This document shows positions 17,767 to 25,911 of a stretch of 64,000 nt of DNA, piece after piece (positions within the stretch are counted from its first letter, which is position 1; each line of letters starts with the position of its first letter). A program made the position numbers and the translations under genes. The notes beneath the pieces are model-generated. The model was not told the DNA's origin, ran no database searches, and worked only from the letters and a program-made list of their open reading frames with translations. Origin of the DNA: Micromonospora polyrhachis (GTDB lineage Bacteria; Actinomycetota; Actinomycetes; Mycobacteriales; Micromonosporaceae); NCBI RefSeq assembly GCF_014203835.1, contig NZ_JACHJW010000001.1, positions 6,646,501-6,710,500 on the forward strand. The letters run 5' to 3'.

Positions 17767-18738
17767 TCAGACGTAGTCCGGACTCATCGCGGCCGTGAGC
17801 CGCAGGTGTGCCGCCGCCTGTGTCGCCCGCCCCTGACGCTGGAGGGTACGTCCGAGCAGGTGCCGGACGTAGGCGTCGCCCGGCGACCGGTCGACCAGGA
17901 TCCGCAGGAGCTGCTCGGCCCGGCCGAGCTGTGCCGAGGCGAAGTAGGCGCGGGCGGCGAGCAGTCGGACGTTCGGGTCGTCGCCGTGGTCGGCCAGCAG
18001 CGGGGCCAGCAGGGTGAGGGCACCGAGCGGGTCGCGGCGGTCCAGGAGCGCTTCGGCGTGCCGTAGGCGGCGCACCTCCGTCGGCAGCGTGGATTCCGCG
18101 TGTCCAGCGGCGAGGAACTCGCGGATGGCCTCCGGTGCCTGCGCACCGGCCAGCCGCCGGTCACCGACGACGAACGTCGGCGAGGTGACCCCCATTGCCC
18201 GACCGTGCAGAAGTTGGTCGCGGAGTAGCTCTTCGCCCGCCGATCCGGCCAGCAGCCGTACCCCGGCGGAAAAGCCGGCGTCGACGGCGATCTGGTCGAG
18301 GACCGTACGGTCGCTGATGTCGCGGGCCTCGATGAAGTGGGCACGCAGCAGCCGCTCTGCCACGGCGTCCTGCACCGCCGCCCCGGCTTCGGCGTAGGCG
18401 AGGGTGAGCAGTCGGTGCGCGTGGTGGCTGTTGGCCCGCCACGCGGCACCCCAGCGGGGGCCGAGCCCGACGGCGGCGGCCACCTGGGAGACCCGGACCT
18501 GGTTCTCGGCGGGGGAGAGCCCTGGCGCGCACTGCCGCAACGCCGCGTCGACGATCGGATCCCGAAGTATCTCGTCCATCGGCTCGGCCTGGTCGGGGGC
18601 GGTGGGGTCGATCCGGTACGGCCGCCAGACGACCTCGACGGCGTCGTCGCCGTCCCAGCTCTCCAGGGCCTTTTCGAGGCGACGCTTGCCGATGTACGCC
18701 CAGCCGCAGACCACGTCCGCCCAGATTTCGATTCGCAT
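17767..18738 (-). CDS. DsbA/FrnE-family thioredoxin-fold protein with degenerate CXXC and a TPR-like C-terminus
   Basis: 323 residues. Residues 1-215 match the FrnE/DsbA-like two-domain thioredoxin fold (WADVVCGWAYIGKRRLE, later GVTSPTFVVGDRRLAGAQ). The usual C-P-W-C active site is C11-G-W-A14, so the second cysteine is gone and normal dithiol chemistry is not possible. The last 90 residues form TPR-like helices (LLAARAYFASAQLGRAEQLL). ATG 18738 shows a leaderless signature, TAGTGT at 18751-18746. Divergent from a TetR gene across 57 bases, which may control it. The protein could use one cysteine for glutathione- or mycothiol-like conjugation, or act only as a chaperone (inference). Confidence 0.85.
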   Translation of the reverse strand: MRIEIWADVVCGWAYIGKRRLEKALESWDGDDAVEVVWRPYRIDPTAPDQAEPMDEILRDPIVDAALRQCAPGLSPAENQVRVSQVAAAVGLGPRWGAAWRANSHHAHRLLTLAYAEAGAAVQDAVAERLLRAHFIEARDISDRTVLDQIAVDAGFSAGVRLLAGSAGEELLRDQLLHGRAMGVTSPTFVVGDRRLAGAQAPEAIREFLAAGHAESTLPTEVRRLRHAEALLDRRDPLGALTLLAPLLADHGDDPNVRLLAARAYFASAQLGRAEQLLRILVDRSPGDAYVRHLLGRTLQRQGRATQAAAHLRLTAAMSPDYV

Positions 18739-18745
18739 GCCGCCG

Positions 18746-18789
18746 ACACTACACAACACATGTTGGATAAACGACGGGTGTTGTACAGT
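18746..18789. promoter_or_regulatory. Divergent leaderless promoters with a candidate TetR operator
   Basis: The 57-base gap between the FrnE-like and TetR genes holds two -10 boxes, TAGTGT (18751-18746, minus) and TACAGT (18784-18789, plus), 7 and 6 bases from their start codons. Between and overlapping them is an inverted repeat, ACAACAC at 18753-18759 and GTGTTGT at 18778-18784, a suitable operator for the adjacent repressor. Confidence 0.6.
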
Positions 18790-18795
18790 TCGCCC

Positions 18796-19353
18796 GTGAA
18801 TCCTGATGACCCCCGAGCCCGTCGTACCCGGTCCCGGCTTCGCGCCGCGGTGCTGGAGCTGGCGGCCGACCATGACCTGACCGCCGTCACGATGGCCGAG
18901 GTCGCCCGGCGTGCCTCGGTCAACCGGGCCACCATCTACGCGCACTACCGTGATCAGGACGAGCTGTTGACCGATGCCATGGAGGAGGCGGTCGCCGAGG
19001 TCGCGCGCGCGGCGGGCCTATGTCCGCTGGATGCGCCAGACACCCGGACGCCGCAGCCGCTGGTCGACCTGTTCGCGCACGTGGGCCGGAACGCGACGCT
19101 CTACCGCCGGATGCTGGGTGCGCAGGGCAGTGCCCGGTTCGCCACCCGGCTGCGCGACCGGCTGGCCGAGGAACTCGGGAGCCGGTTCCGGGCCGGCGCG
19201 CGACCCCCCGGTCTCGACGCCGTGCCGGTCGAGGTGCACGCCAACTATCTCGCCGGTGCCCTGGTGGCGGTCGTCGCACACTGGGTGGCCGAGCCAACTC
19301 GCTCCTCGGTCGAGGAGATCGCGTTGGCGACCTGGCGGCTGCTCTGTCGCTGA
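18796..19353 (+). CDS. TetR/AcrR-family transcriptional regulator
   Basis: 185 residues. N-terminal helix-turn-helix at about 12-60 (LELAADHDLTAVTMAEVARR and VNRATIYAHYRDQDELL) and a helical ligand domain after residue 75. GTG 18796 is chosen because it lies 6 bases after a TACAGT box, so the mRNA is predicted leaderless; the frame is open further upstream only through the divergent gene. It probably represses itself and the divergent FrnE-like gene. Ligand unknown. Confidence 0.9.
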   Translation: MNPDDPRARRTRSRLRAAVLELAADHDLTAVTMAEVARRASVNRATIYAHYRDQDELLTDAMEEAVAEVARAAGLCPLDAPDTRTPQPLVDLFAHVGRNATLYRRMLGAQGSARFATRLRDRLAEELGSRFRAGARPPGLDAVPVEVHANYLAGALVAVVAHWVAEPTRSSVEEIALATWRLLCR

Positions 19354-19457
19354 CCGTGCCGCCGAGTGCTCGGGGGCGGGCCTGACGGTCAGGCGAGAGT
19401 GGGTTCGATCCGCGAGCGGATGTCGAATCAGTCGGGCTGTCTCGACATCCGAGATTG

Positions 19458-19474
19458 CCTACCAAGTCGATAGG
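19458..19474 (+). promoter_or_regulatory. CCTA-N9-TAGG dyad upstream of the cysteine dioxygenase gene
   Basis: CCTACCAAGTCGATAGG is an imperfect dyad about 55 bases before the cysteine dioxygenase start, in a locally AT-rich stretch. Short CCTA/TAGG dyads of this kind are used by Rrf2-type regulators in sulfur metabolism; assignment to such a regulator is inference. A TAAGCT box at 19485-19490 could be the -10 element. Confidence 0.4.
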
Positions 19475-19531
19475 ATTTATCGGCTAAGCTGGTCGCGGCG
19501 GGTTCAGGCAGGCAGATCAGCGAGGTAGATG

Positions 19532-19990
19532 ATGGTTACTCTCCAGTCAGGTGCGCCAGACCTGCTCGCGGTCGCCCGTCAGCACGCGACGGATGCGGGC
19601 CGCTGGCCCCCGGTCCGGTTCGGTCCCGTGGACCGGTGGTACGCGCAGATCGGAACCACCGACGAGTACGAGGTCTGGTTGCTGACCTGGCTGCCCGGCC
19701 AGGGGACCGACCTGCACGACCATGGCGGCTCCGCCGGAGCGTTCGTGGTGGCCGCCGGGACGCTCACCGAGGAGATCGTCGCCGGTGGTCGACTACGCCC
19801 AGCCGAACTGTCCACCGGCGACGGGCGACGGTTCGGTCCCCGGCATGTGCACCGGGTGCGCAACCGGACTGGACGACCCGCGATCAGTGTCCATGTCTAC
19901 CGGCCCGCGCTGGTACGGATGACCAGCTATCGCCTGCTCGACGGGGAACTCCGGGTCGCCGAGGTCGCCGAGGCCGGGGTCGCCTGGTGA
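19532..19990 (+). CDS. Cysteine dioxygenase-family cupin
   Basis: 152 residues. Cupin fold with the three-histidine iron site: H62-x-H64 in TDLHDHGGSAGAF and the third in PRHVHRVRN. Enzymes of this family oxidise L-cysteine (or related thiols) to the sulfinate with O2 in the cytoplasm. EYEVWLLTWLPGQGTDLHDH is the most family-like block. Two in-frame ATGs (19529, 19532) follow GAGGT; 19532 is taken for spacing. A rhodanese gene follows 68 bases downstream, giving a small sulfur-oxidation operon. Confidence 0.9.
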   Translation: MVTLQSGAPDLLAVARQHATDAGRWPPVRFGPVDRWYAQIGTTDEYEVWLLTWLPGQGTDLHDHGGSAGAFVVAAGTLTEEIVAGGRLRPAELSTGDGRRFGPRHVHRVRNRTGRPAISVHVYRPALVRMTSYRLLDGELRVAEVAEAGVAW

Positions 19991-20058
19991 ACTGTCACCG
20001 GCCGTACTCCGAGCCGTCGGCGACCGAAATCGAGAAACCGAGAAACGGGAAGGACGAG

Positions 20059-20565
20059 ATGGTCATGCCAGGCGACACTCCCACTGCGGGGCAGGGCTGT
20101 CCGGGCGGGCAGCCGCCGGCCGGCGCGCGCAGCATCGACGAGATCCTCGCCGCCGCCCGGGCCCGGCTGCGACGGCTCGAACCCGAAGCCGGTCACCTGG
20201 CCCGCCGAGGCGGTGCCCTCCTGGTGGATATCCGACCAGCCGCCCAACGGGCGGCCAGCGGCTCGATCCCCGGTGCGCTGGTGGTGGAACGTAACGTCCT
20301 TGAGTGGCGATTCGACCCCCGTTGTGCCGCCCGGCTGCCCATCGCCGATCGCTACGACCTGCCGGTTGTCGTCTTCTGCCAGGAGGGCTACACCTCCTCC
20401 CTGGCCGCGGCGGCCCTACAGGACCTCGGGCTGTACCTGGCCACCGACATCGTCGGCGGATTCGTTGCTTGGCGGGCGGCCGGCCTGCCGACGTTCGGCC
20501 CGGCCGACGTCTACGCACAACAATCCGTCCCACCACCGGCGGCCGTGCGGCAATCGATCCCCTGA
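20059..20565 (+). CDS. Rhodanese-like sulfurtransferase
   Basis: 168 residues with one rhodanese domain from about residue 45 to 155: [21 protein letters not shown], then the active-site loop [11 protein letters not shown] whose Cys would carry the persulfide, and a final [12 protein letters not shown]. About 40 leading residues are low-complexity and helical. ATG at 20059 has GGGAAGGA upstream. Directly follows the cysteine dioxygenase gene, so it likely handles sulfane sulfur from thiol catabolism in the same pathway. Confidence 0.9.
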   Translation: MVMPGDTPTAGQGCPGGQPPAGARSIDEILAAARARLRRLEPEAGHLARRGGALLVDIRPAAQRAASGSIPGALVVERNVLEWRFDPRCAARLPIADRYDLPVVVFCQEGYTSSLAAAALQDLGLYLATDIVGGFVAWRAAGLPTFGPADVYAQQSVPPPAAVRQSIP

Positions 20566-20623
20566 CCCTCGCCGCGCGGCACCCTGCGCGGAGGGCTACC
20601 ACCCCATCCACAAGGAGGCCTCC

Positions 20624-21220
20624 ATGTCGGTCAGCGCCATCTCCTCGCATCGGCCCCCCTCGGCGAGGTCCGCCCGGACGACGCGGAACCGTCGTCGTCA
20701 CGACGAACCGAGCACACCGACGGTTCTGACCGTCAGCTTCGATGTCCTGCTGGCCGGTGACGCCTCCGACCGGCCCGCCGCCCGACTGCTCGACCTGCTC
20801 CAGGAACTGGTCGACCGAGGGGAGGGAAAGGTCACCGTGTCGACTGACGCCAGATCCGGGACGGCGGCAGTCGGGCCGACCATGACACTCCCGCTGGCGG
20901 ACGCCGGCACCGATCGTGATGCCATTCAGATCCTCGCCGCCTCACGGCTGGTGCTGCGGAGCGGGCGGGCGGTGCCACTCACCCGATTGGAGTTCGACCT
21001 GCTGCTCTTCCTGACCAAGCATCCACGGCGGGTCTTCACCCGGCTCCAGTTACTCAACAACGTCTGGGGATACGACCACGCGGTGGCTCGCACGGTCGAC
21101 GTACACGTACGTCGGCTGCGCGCCAAGATGGGGGAGGACAGGCCGCTCGTCACCACGGTCTACGGCGTCGGCTACCGCCTCGCCGACGACCTCCGGATCA
21201 GCATCGATCCGGAGGGCTGA
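20624..21220 (+). CDS. OmpR-type winged-helix DNA-binding protein without a receiver domain
   Basis: 198 residues. The C-terminal 95 residues form the OmpR/PhoB winged helix ([51 protein letters not shown]). The N-terminal half has a short beta-rich stretch but no phosphoacceptor Asp, so it is an orphan effector rather than a response regulator. AAGGAGG is 6 bases before ATG 20624. No sensor kinase is adjacent. It might regulate the sulfur genes just upstream (inference). Confidence 0.88.
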   Translation: MSVSAISSHRPPSARSARTTRNRRRHDEPSTPTVLTVSFDVLLAGDASDRPAARLLDLLQELVDRGEGKVTVSTDARSGTAAVGPTMTLPLADAGTDRDAIQILAASRLVLRSGRAVPLTRLEFDLLLFLTKHPRRVFTRLQLLNNVWGYDHAVARTVDVHVRRLRAKMGEDRPLVTTVYGVGYRLADDLRISIDPEG

Positions 21221-21273
21221 CCCGGCAGGTTTCAGGGGCCTCGCCGGCCCGGTCCGAGCGGCCGACGGGTGGA

Positions 21274-21609
21274 TCAGCCACTGCGCGGGGCGTACATGAT
21301 CACCGCGACGCCGACCAGGCAGATGCCGGCGCCGATGAGGTCCCAGCGGTCGGGGCGGAACCTGTCGACGAGCACCCCCCACAGCAGCGAGCCGGCGACG
21401 AAGACACCCCCGTAGGCCGCCAGGATACGGCCGAAGTTCGGATCGGGTTGGAAGGTCGCCACGAAACCGTAGGCCCCCAGGGCGATGACACCGGCCGCGA
21501 TCCACCACAACCCCCGGTGCTCGCGCCAGCCCTGCCAGATCAACCACGCGCCGCCGATCTCGGCGAGCGCGGCGAGGGCGAACAACAGCAGGGAACGGGC
21601 GACGGTCAC
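21274..21609 (-). CDS. YnfA/UPF0060 family small membrane protein
   Basis: 111 residues, four transmembrane segments, matching the usual 108-112 of YnfA. Motifs include [50 protein letters not shown] broken by Asp/Asn residues, and [19 protein letters not shown]. Distant kinship to small multidrug-resistance transporters is known for the family; its substrate is unsettled. GTG 21609 is preferred: TACGGT at 21622-21617 lies 7 bases upstream, another leaderless signature. Divergent from the uridine-kinase-like gene. Confidence 0.88.
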   Translation of the reverse strand: MTVARSLLLFALAALAEIGGAWLIWQGWREHRGLWWIAAGVIALGAYGFVATFQPDPNFGRILAAYGGVFVAGSLLWGVLVDRFRPDRWDLIGAGICLVGVAVIMYAPRSG

Positions 21610-21659
21610 GCTCCGGACCGTACCGGAGGCGGGGTGCCGGGCGGTCACCACCGGGCACC

Positions 21660-22340
21660 ATGGTACGGGTGAAGATCCGTCCCATCTCGCCGGAACTGTT
21701 GCTGACGGAGCTGGCCGACCGACTCACCGCCGAACGGGCGGGCCCGTGGCTCCGGGTGGCGGTGGACGGTGCTCTCGCCGCGGCCCCCGACCACCTCGCC
21801 GACGCTCTCGTCGACCCCCTGCGGGTCCGGGGCCGCCCGGCGCTACGGATCCGGGCCTCCGACTTCCTGCGCCCCGCCTCGCTGCGCCTGGAACACGGCC
21901 GTACCAACCCGGACTCGTTCTATACCGGCTGGCTGGACGAAGCCGGGCTCCGACGAGAGGTGTTCCGGCCGACCGCACCCGGGGGCAGCGGCCGCGTTCT
22001 GCCCTCGCTGTGGAATGCGGAGATCGACCGGGCCAGCCGGGCCGACTACGTGGACCTGCCGCCCGGGACGGTCGTGCTCGTCAGCGGTCCGCTCCTGCTC
22101 GGCGGTGGCCTACCCTTCGACCTGACCATCCATCTTGTCCTGTCCGATGGTGCGCTCGTCCGGCGGACCCCGAAGGACCAGATGTGGACCCTGCCGGCCT
22201 ATCGCCGCTACGTCGAAGAGGTCGTCCCGGCGGACCTTGCCGACGTGGTGGTCCGGATGGACGATCCACGACACCCCGCCCTGGTGGAGACACTCGTGGC
22301 CGACGGCGACCTCAGCGACGGCCGAGAGAGCATTCGGTGA
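21660..22340 (+). CDS. Uridine kinase-like protein lacking a P-loop
   Basis: 226 residues with the layout of actinobacterial uridine kinase-like proteins: VAVDG at about residue 34, then [20 protein letters not shown] and the D-S-F-Y-x-GWLDE block, [20 protein letters not shown] and a closing helix. The nucleotide-binding loop, normally G-x4-G-K-S/T after VAVDG, reads [11 protein letters not shown], with no Lys or Ser/Thr, so phosphate binding is doubtful. The rest is well kept, suggesting a regulatory or structural role rather than decay. ATG 21660; no clear ribosome site. Confidence 0.8.
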   Translation: MVRVKIRPISPELLLTELADRLTAERAGPWLRVAVDGALAAAPDHLADALVDPLRVRGRPALRIRASDFLRPASLRLEHGRTNPDSFYTGWLDEAGLRREVFRPTAPGGSGRVLPSLWNAEIDRASRADYVDLPPGTVVLVSGPLLLGGGLPFDLTIHLVLSDGALVRRTPKDQMWTLPAYRRYVEEVVPADLADVVVRMDDPRHPALVETLVADGDLSDGRESIR

Positions 22341-22484
22341 CGCGGCGAGCGGCCCACCAGCGGCGACGGTTTTCCGAGTTTGGCCGCTACCGCCCGTGGG
22401 TACTCGCCCGGGTCACAGCGGACCTTTGGCCGGACGGTCCGGTTCGGCGACCGGTTCCACGTTCTCATGGAAGGCAGGAAGCGC

Positions 22485-22883
22485 ATGCTCGCCAACGACG
22501 TGATCAGCACGGGGCGTTCCCAGGCGGAGACCGCCCAGATCCGCCTCTCCCTGCAGATGCGCTACGACGAGCTGACCGTCGAGTACGACCAGGCCGTGGC
22601 CCAGAGCCAGGTGCTGCGGCTGGTCGAGGTGGGGGACACGGCCGGCGACGACCAGGCCGACAGTGGCACCAAGACGGCGGAGCGGGACACCGCCCAGTCG
22701 CTGCTGCGTACCATCCTCGATCGACGTGCGCAGTTCGAGCACGCGCTGGCTCGGCTCGCCGACGGGAGCTACGGCTGGTGTGAGGGGTGCACCAAGCCGA
22801 TCCCGGTCGAACGACTGGAGATCTTCCCGTCGGCCACCTCGTGCGTGACCTGCCAGCAGACCCGCGAGCGTCGGGCCGCGTGA
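22485..22883 (+). CDS. TraR/DksA-type zinc-finger protein
   Basis: 132 residues. A coiled-coil N-terminal part (residues about 15-100) with the DksA-like hairpin, then a four-cysteine zinc finger: C-E-G-C near residue 105 and C-V-T-C near 123, in YGWCEGCTKPIPVERLE and SATSCVTCQQ. Such proteins bind the RNA polymerase secondary channel and modulate initiation. The DxxDxA tip motif is not obvious. ATG 22485 is chosen with AGGAAG upstream; ATG 22467 is possible. Confidence 0.85.
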   Translation: MLANDVISTGRSQAETAQIRLSLQMRYDELTVEYDQAVAQSQVLRLVEVGDTAGDDQADSGTKTAERDTAQSLLRTILDRRAQFEHALARLADGSYGWCEGCTKPIPVERLEIFPSATSCVTCQQTRERRAA

Positions 22884-22914
22884 CGGGCGGTCCAGCCGGC
22901 GTGGGATAGGGCGA

Positions 22915-23805
22915 ATGGGCGAGATCGCTGTCGGGACCGCCTCGTGGACCGACCGGACGCTGATCGAGTCGGGTTGGTATCCGCCGGGGGTGGACACGGC
23001 AGAGAAACGACTCGCCCACTACGCCCGACAGTTCCCACTCGTCGAGGTCGACGCGACCTATTACTCCCCGCCGGCCGAGCGCACCGCCCGGTTGTGGGCA
23101 GAGCGGACCCCACCGCACTTCACCTTCAACATCAAGGCGTTCAGCCTGCTGACCGGCCACCCGACCCGGGTGGCCGCGCTCTATCGCGATCTGCGACCCA
23201 CGACCGACAAGCGCAACGTCTACCCGAAGGACCTGACCCCCCAGGCGTACGAGGAGGTGTGGACGCGCTTCCTGTCGGCACTGGATCCGCTGGTGACTAC
23301 GGGGAAACTCGGGGCGGTGCTGTTCCAGTTTCCGCCTTGGTTCACCCTCCGCCGGGACAACAAGCAGTATCTTCTCGAGGTCCAGCAGCGTTGCCGGCCC
23401 TTGCGAGTGGCCATCGAGTTCCGGCATGCCTCCTGGTTCGCCGACGACAACGGCACCGAGACGCTGGACTTCCTCCGCCAGCACGACCTGCCATACGTCT
23501 GCGTGGACATGCCGCAGGGGCACCGGTCGTCCGTGCCTCCGGTGCTGGCCGCCACCGCCGACCTGGCGGTCGTCCGGTTCCACGGCCACAGCGACCGATG
23601 GACCAGTAGGGACATCCAGGAGAAGTTCGGCTATCGGTACTCGGATCGCGAGTTGGCGCAGTGGGCGCCGAGGCTACGGGAACTGGCGAACGAGAGCGGG
23701 CAGACGCAGGTGCTGTTCAACAACTGCGCCGGGGACAACGCCCAGCGCAACGCCGCCACCCTCACCGGCCTGCTGGCGGATCCGGCAGGCAATCCGGTCG
23801 GCTGA
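22915..23805 (+). CDS. DUF72 domain protein (YecE-like)
   Basis: 296 residues, TIM-barrel-like. Diagnostic blocks: IAVGTASWTDRTLIESGWYPPG, FPLVEVDATYYSPP, FTFNIKAFSLLTGH, LGAVLFQFPPWF, VAIEFRHASWF, and FNNCAGDNAQRNA. The DUF72 family (E. coli YecE) has no established activity. ATG 22915 lies 31 bases after the zinc-finger gene; spacing suggests co-transcription. Ends 9 bases before a perfect terminator hairpin. Confidence 0.9.
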   Translation: MGEIAVGTASWTDRTLIESGWYPPGVDTAEKRLAHYARQFPLVEVDATYYSPPAERTARLWAERTPPHFTFNIKAFSLLTGHPTRVAALYRDLRPTTDKRNVYPKDLTPQAYEEVWTRFLSALDPLVTTGKLGAVLFQFPPWFTLRRDNKQYLLEVQQRCRPLRVAIEFRHASWFADDNGTETLDFLRQHDLPYVCVDMPQGHRSSVPPVLAATADLAVVRFHGHSDRWTSRDIQEKFGYRYSDRELAQWAPRLRELANESGQTQVLFNNCAGDNAQRNAATLTGLLADPAGNPVG

Positions 23806-23814
23806 TTCACCCTT

Positions 23815-23839
23815 CCCGGGTGAGGACACCTCACCCGGG
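23815..23839 (+). terminator. Perfect 11-bp hairpin after the DUF72 gene
   Basis: CCCGGGTGAGG (23815-23825), loop ACA, then the exact complement (23829-23839). Starts 9 bases after the stop codon. Confidence 0.8.
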
Positions 23840-24113
23840 CTCCGGTGAACATCACAGTTGGGTCGTCAAACACGGCCACGGTCAACAGCGACACCGGGAC
23901 GGGGGTAATCCGAGATGCCATTTCGGGACGTACGAGGGTGGCGCGGGCGGAGTGCCGTGCTGGCCGGCCGGCTGCGGAGATCCGGCCCGGGCAGGACGTG
24001 TGTGGTGGGGGCCAGCGCGGTCAGCCCGGCGCAGGTCCCGCCACGACGGGGCAGCGAAGGACCGCCACCTCGGGACGATTGGCGGGTCGAGCCGTCCGGA
24101 TGGGGGTGGAACC
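23840..24113 (+). other. Intergenic region before the DUF2267 gene
   Basis: 274 bases after the DUF72 terminator with no convincing gene. A 68-codon frame (23915-24121) has a G-rich sequence upstream but weak G/C third-position bias and low-complexity composition. The first 60 bases are relatively AT-rich and probably hold the promoter of the DUF2267 gene. Confidence 0.5.
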
Positions 24114-24542
24114 ATGTCTAGCATGTCGTCGTCCATCTACGAGACGTCGGTGGACAAGACCAATCTGATCCTCAAGGACATCGAGCAGGCGTACGGGTGG
24201 CCGAAGGAACGCCGCACCCAGTCGTACGCGGCGCTGCGGACCGTCCTGCACCTGCTCCGGGACCGGCTACCGGTGCAGGAGAGCGTCGAGTTCGCCGCCC
24301 AGTTGCCGGTGTTGGTGCGAGGCATCTACTTCGAGGGCTGGGATCCGAGTGTGGTGCCGATCAAGCTGAACCGGGAGGAGTTCCTCTTCGAGGTACGGCA
24401 GGGGTTCCCCTTCGACGTGGATGGGGGAGTGGAGAACCTGGTGCGTACCGTGCTGAATGCTCTCCGCCGGCACATCACCGAGGGGGAGTGGGACGACATC
24501 CGGGCGAACGTACCCAAGGATCTCATCACGATCATCCCGTAA
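24114..24542 (+). CDS. DUF2267 domain protein
   Basis: 142 residues. YGWPKERRTQSYAALRTVLHLLRDRLPVQESVEFAAQLPVLVRG and FEGWDPS (split here only for reading) are the family's hallmark helical blocks, repeated in weaker form in the second half. Function unknown; often seen near stress or redox genes in actinobacteria. GGGGGTGGA stands 3-11 bases before ATG 24114. Soluble, cytoplasmic. Confidence 0.88.
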   Translation: MSSMSSSIYETSVDKTNLILKDIEQAYGWPKERRTQSYAALRTVLHLLRDRLPVQESVEFAAQLPVLVRGIYFEGWDPSVVPIKLNREEFLFEVRQGFPFDVDGGVENLVRTVLNALRRHITEGEWDDIRANVPKDLITIIP

Positions 24543-24802
24543 CCCCTGCCACTCCGGACTGGCCGGCCGACGTACGGACATCGGCTCCCGACCGGCGGGG
24601 AGGGTCGTCCGGACCGTCGGACCGCTCTCTCCCGCCGGTCGGTCGACTGTGACCACCTGATCCGGGGCTGTTCAGGGTTGTTCCCTCAGGGGGGTCTCCT
24701 CCTCCAGGTGGAGCCCGGATGAGCCTGGACCGGCCAGAGGTGTAGGGCCATTTCAGCCGCTGGCAGGTCGTGGCGGTCGGTGCCGGCGCCTATCGTCGAG
24801 AT

Positions 24803-25252
24803 GTGGGGGAGAGCGGAGACGAGTTTCGCATCGAGGTCCACGTCAGCGATCAGATGATCGTCGTCCGGGTGGCGGGGGAGATCGACATCGCCAACGTGGA
24901 CGAGTTCCGGTCCGTACTCTGGATGCTGCCTGTCCATCCGGCGACGTTGCGGGTGGATCTGTCACGGGTGACGCTGCTCTCCGCAGCGGGGGTACGGGCA
25001 CTCGTGGGGGTGCATCTGCGGCGGAGGGCCCGGGCCGGTCAACTGGTGTTGTGCAACCCGAACTCGACCGTACGCCGGGTCCTGCGCGCCACCCGCGTCA
25101 ACCGGGTGATCCCTATCATTGGCGGCAACGCCGCCTCACTCGACTCGACGGTACGACGGCCCTGGCCAGCGGCCGTGCCGGTTCCGCCCAGTCCGAGGAC
25201 GGCGGCCGAAAGGTGGTGGGAACCGGCCTGTGTCGGCCGACCCGCTTCGTGA
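24803..25252 (+). CDS. STAS-domain protein (anti-sigma factor antagonist-like)
   Basis: 149 residues. STAS domain at about residues 8-100: RIEVHVSDQMIVVRVAGEID, DEFRSVLW, LRVDLSRVTLLSAAGVRALV. In RsbV/SpoIIAA the loop is D-S-S-G with a phosphorylatable Ser; here it is S-A-A-G, so that residue is missing. The last 40 residues are Pro/Arg-rich. GTG 24803 is chosen because TATCGT at 24791-24796 is 6 bases upstream (leaderless type); GTG 24770 is possible. May bind an anti-sigma factor without phospho-control. Confidence 0.75.
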   Translation: MGESGDEFRIEVHVSDQMIVVRVAGEIDIANVDEFRSVLWMLPVHPATLRVDLSRVTLLSAAGVRALVGVHLRRRARAGQLVLCNPNSTVRRVLRATRVNRVIPIIGGNAASLDSTVRRPWPAAVPVPPSPRTAAERWWEPACVGRPAS

Positions 25253-25389
25253 CTTTCCGAGCCCACCGATCCTTCGGCCGCCGGTCATCCCAAGGCCCGG
25301 TGGGGCCAGCTCGACCGTTCGTGTTCCGGGAGCACCCGCGCCGCCGCAGCGGTGTGACCGCGACACAGGTGCTCCGCGTACCGGTCTGG

Positions 25390-25758
25390 CTAACGCACGC
25401 CCAGCAGGTCGACGACGAACACGAGGGTCTCGCCCGGCTTGATCAGGTTGCCGGCACCGTGGTTGCCGTAGCCCAGATGCGGGGGAATGATCAGCTTGCG
25501 TCGCCCGCCAACCTTCATTCCGGCCACACCGCGATCCCAGCCTTCGATCACCTGTCCGCCCCCCAGCCCGAAGCTGAACGGCTGGCCACGGCCCCAGGAC
25601 GAGTCAAACTCCCGACCTGTGGAGAAGGACACCCCGACGTAGTGCACCGTGACGAGTTGCCCGGCTTCCGCCGCAGCGCCATCCCCGACCACGATGTCCT
25701 CGACGACGAGGTCGGCCGGCGGCGGTCCCTCGACCAATTCGATTGTGGGCTTTTCCAT
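25390..25758 (-). CDS. FKBP-type peptidyl-prolyl cis-trans isomerase
   Basis: 122 residues, the size of a single-domain FKBP. Active-site residues of the family are visible in VTVHYVGVSFSTGREFDSSW, GGGQVIEGWDRGVAGMKVGG, KLIIPPHLGYG and TLVFVVDLLGV. Catalyses proline isomerisation during protein folding; with no signal peptide it should be cytoplasmic. ATG 25758 has GAGGA 8 bases upstream. Monocistronic. Confidence 0.95.
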   Translation of the reverse strand: MEKPTIELVEGPPPADLVVEDIVVGDGAAAEAGQLVTVHYVGVSFSTGREFDSSWGRGQPFSFGLGGGQVIEGWDRGVAGMKVGGRRKLIIPPHLGYGNHGAGNLIKPGETLVFVVDLLGVR

Positions 25759-25911
25759 ACCTTGGTCCTCATTACGCAGTGATGTGGGCAATGACTGCCT
25801 CGGCCATCCTGCCGTATCCGCGCCCGCCACCCCACGGCAGGGATCAACCTCGAGGCTCCGGAACGTCGGGCACCGCACGGGCCTCCAGCCAACCCAGCGC
25901 GGTTCCGGTGG

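Noticed and set aside
23915-24121. 68-codon ORF upstream of the DUF2267 gene
   Set aside because: Weak third-position GC bias and low-complexity Arg/Pro/Gly composition; overlaps the next start.
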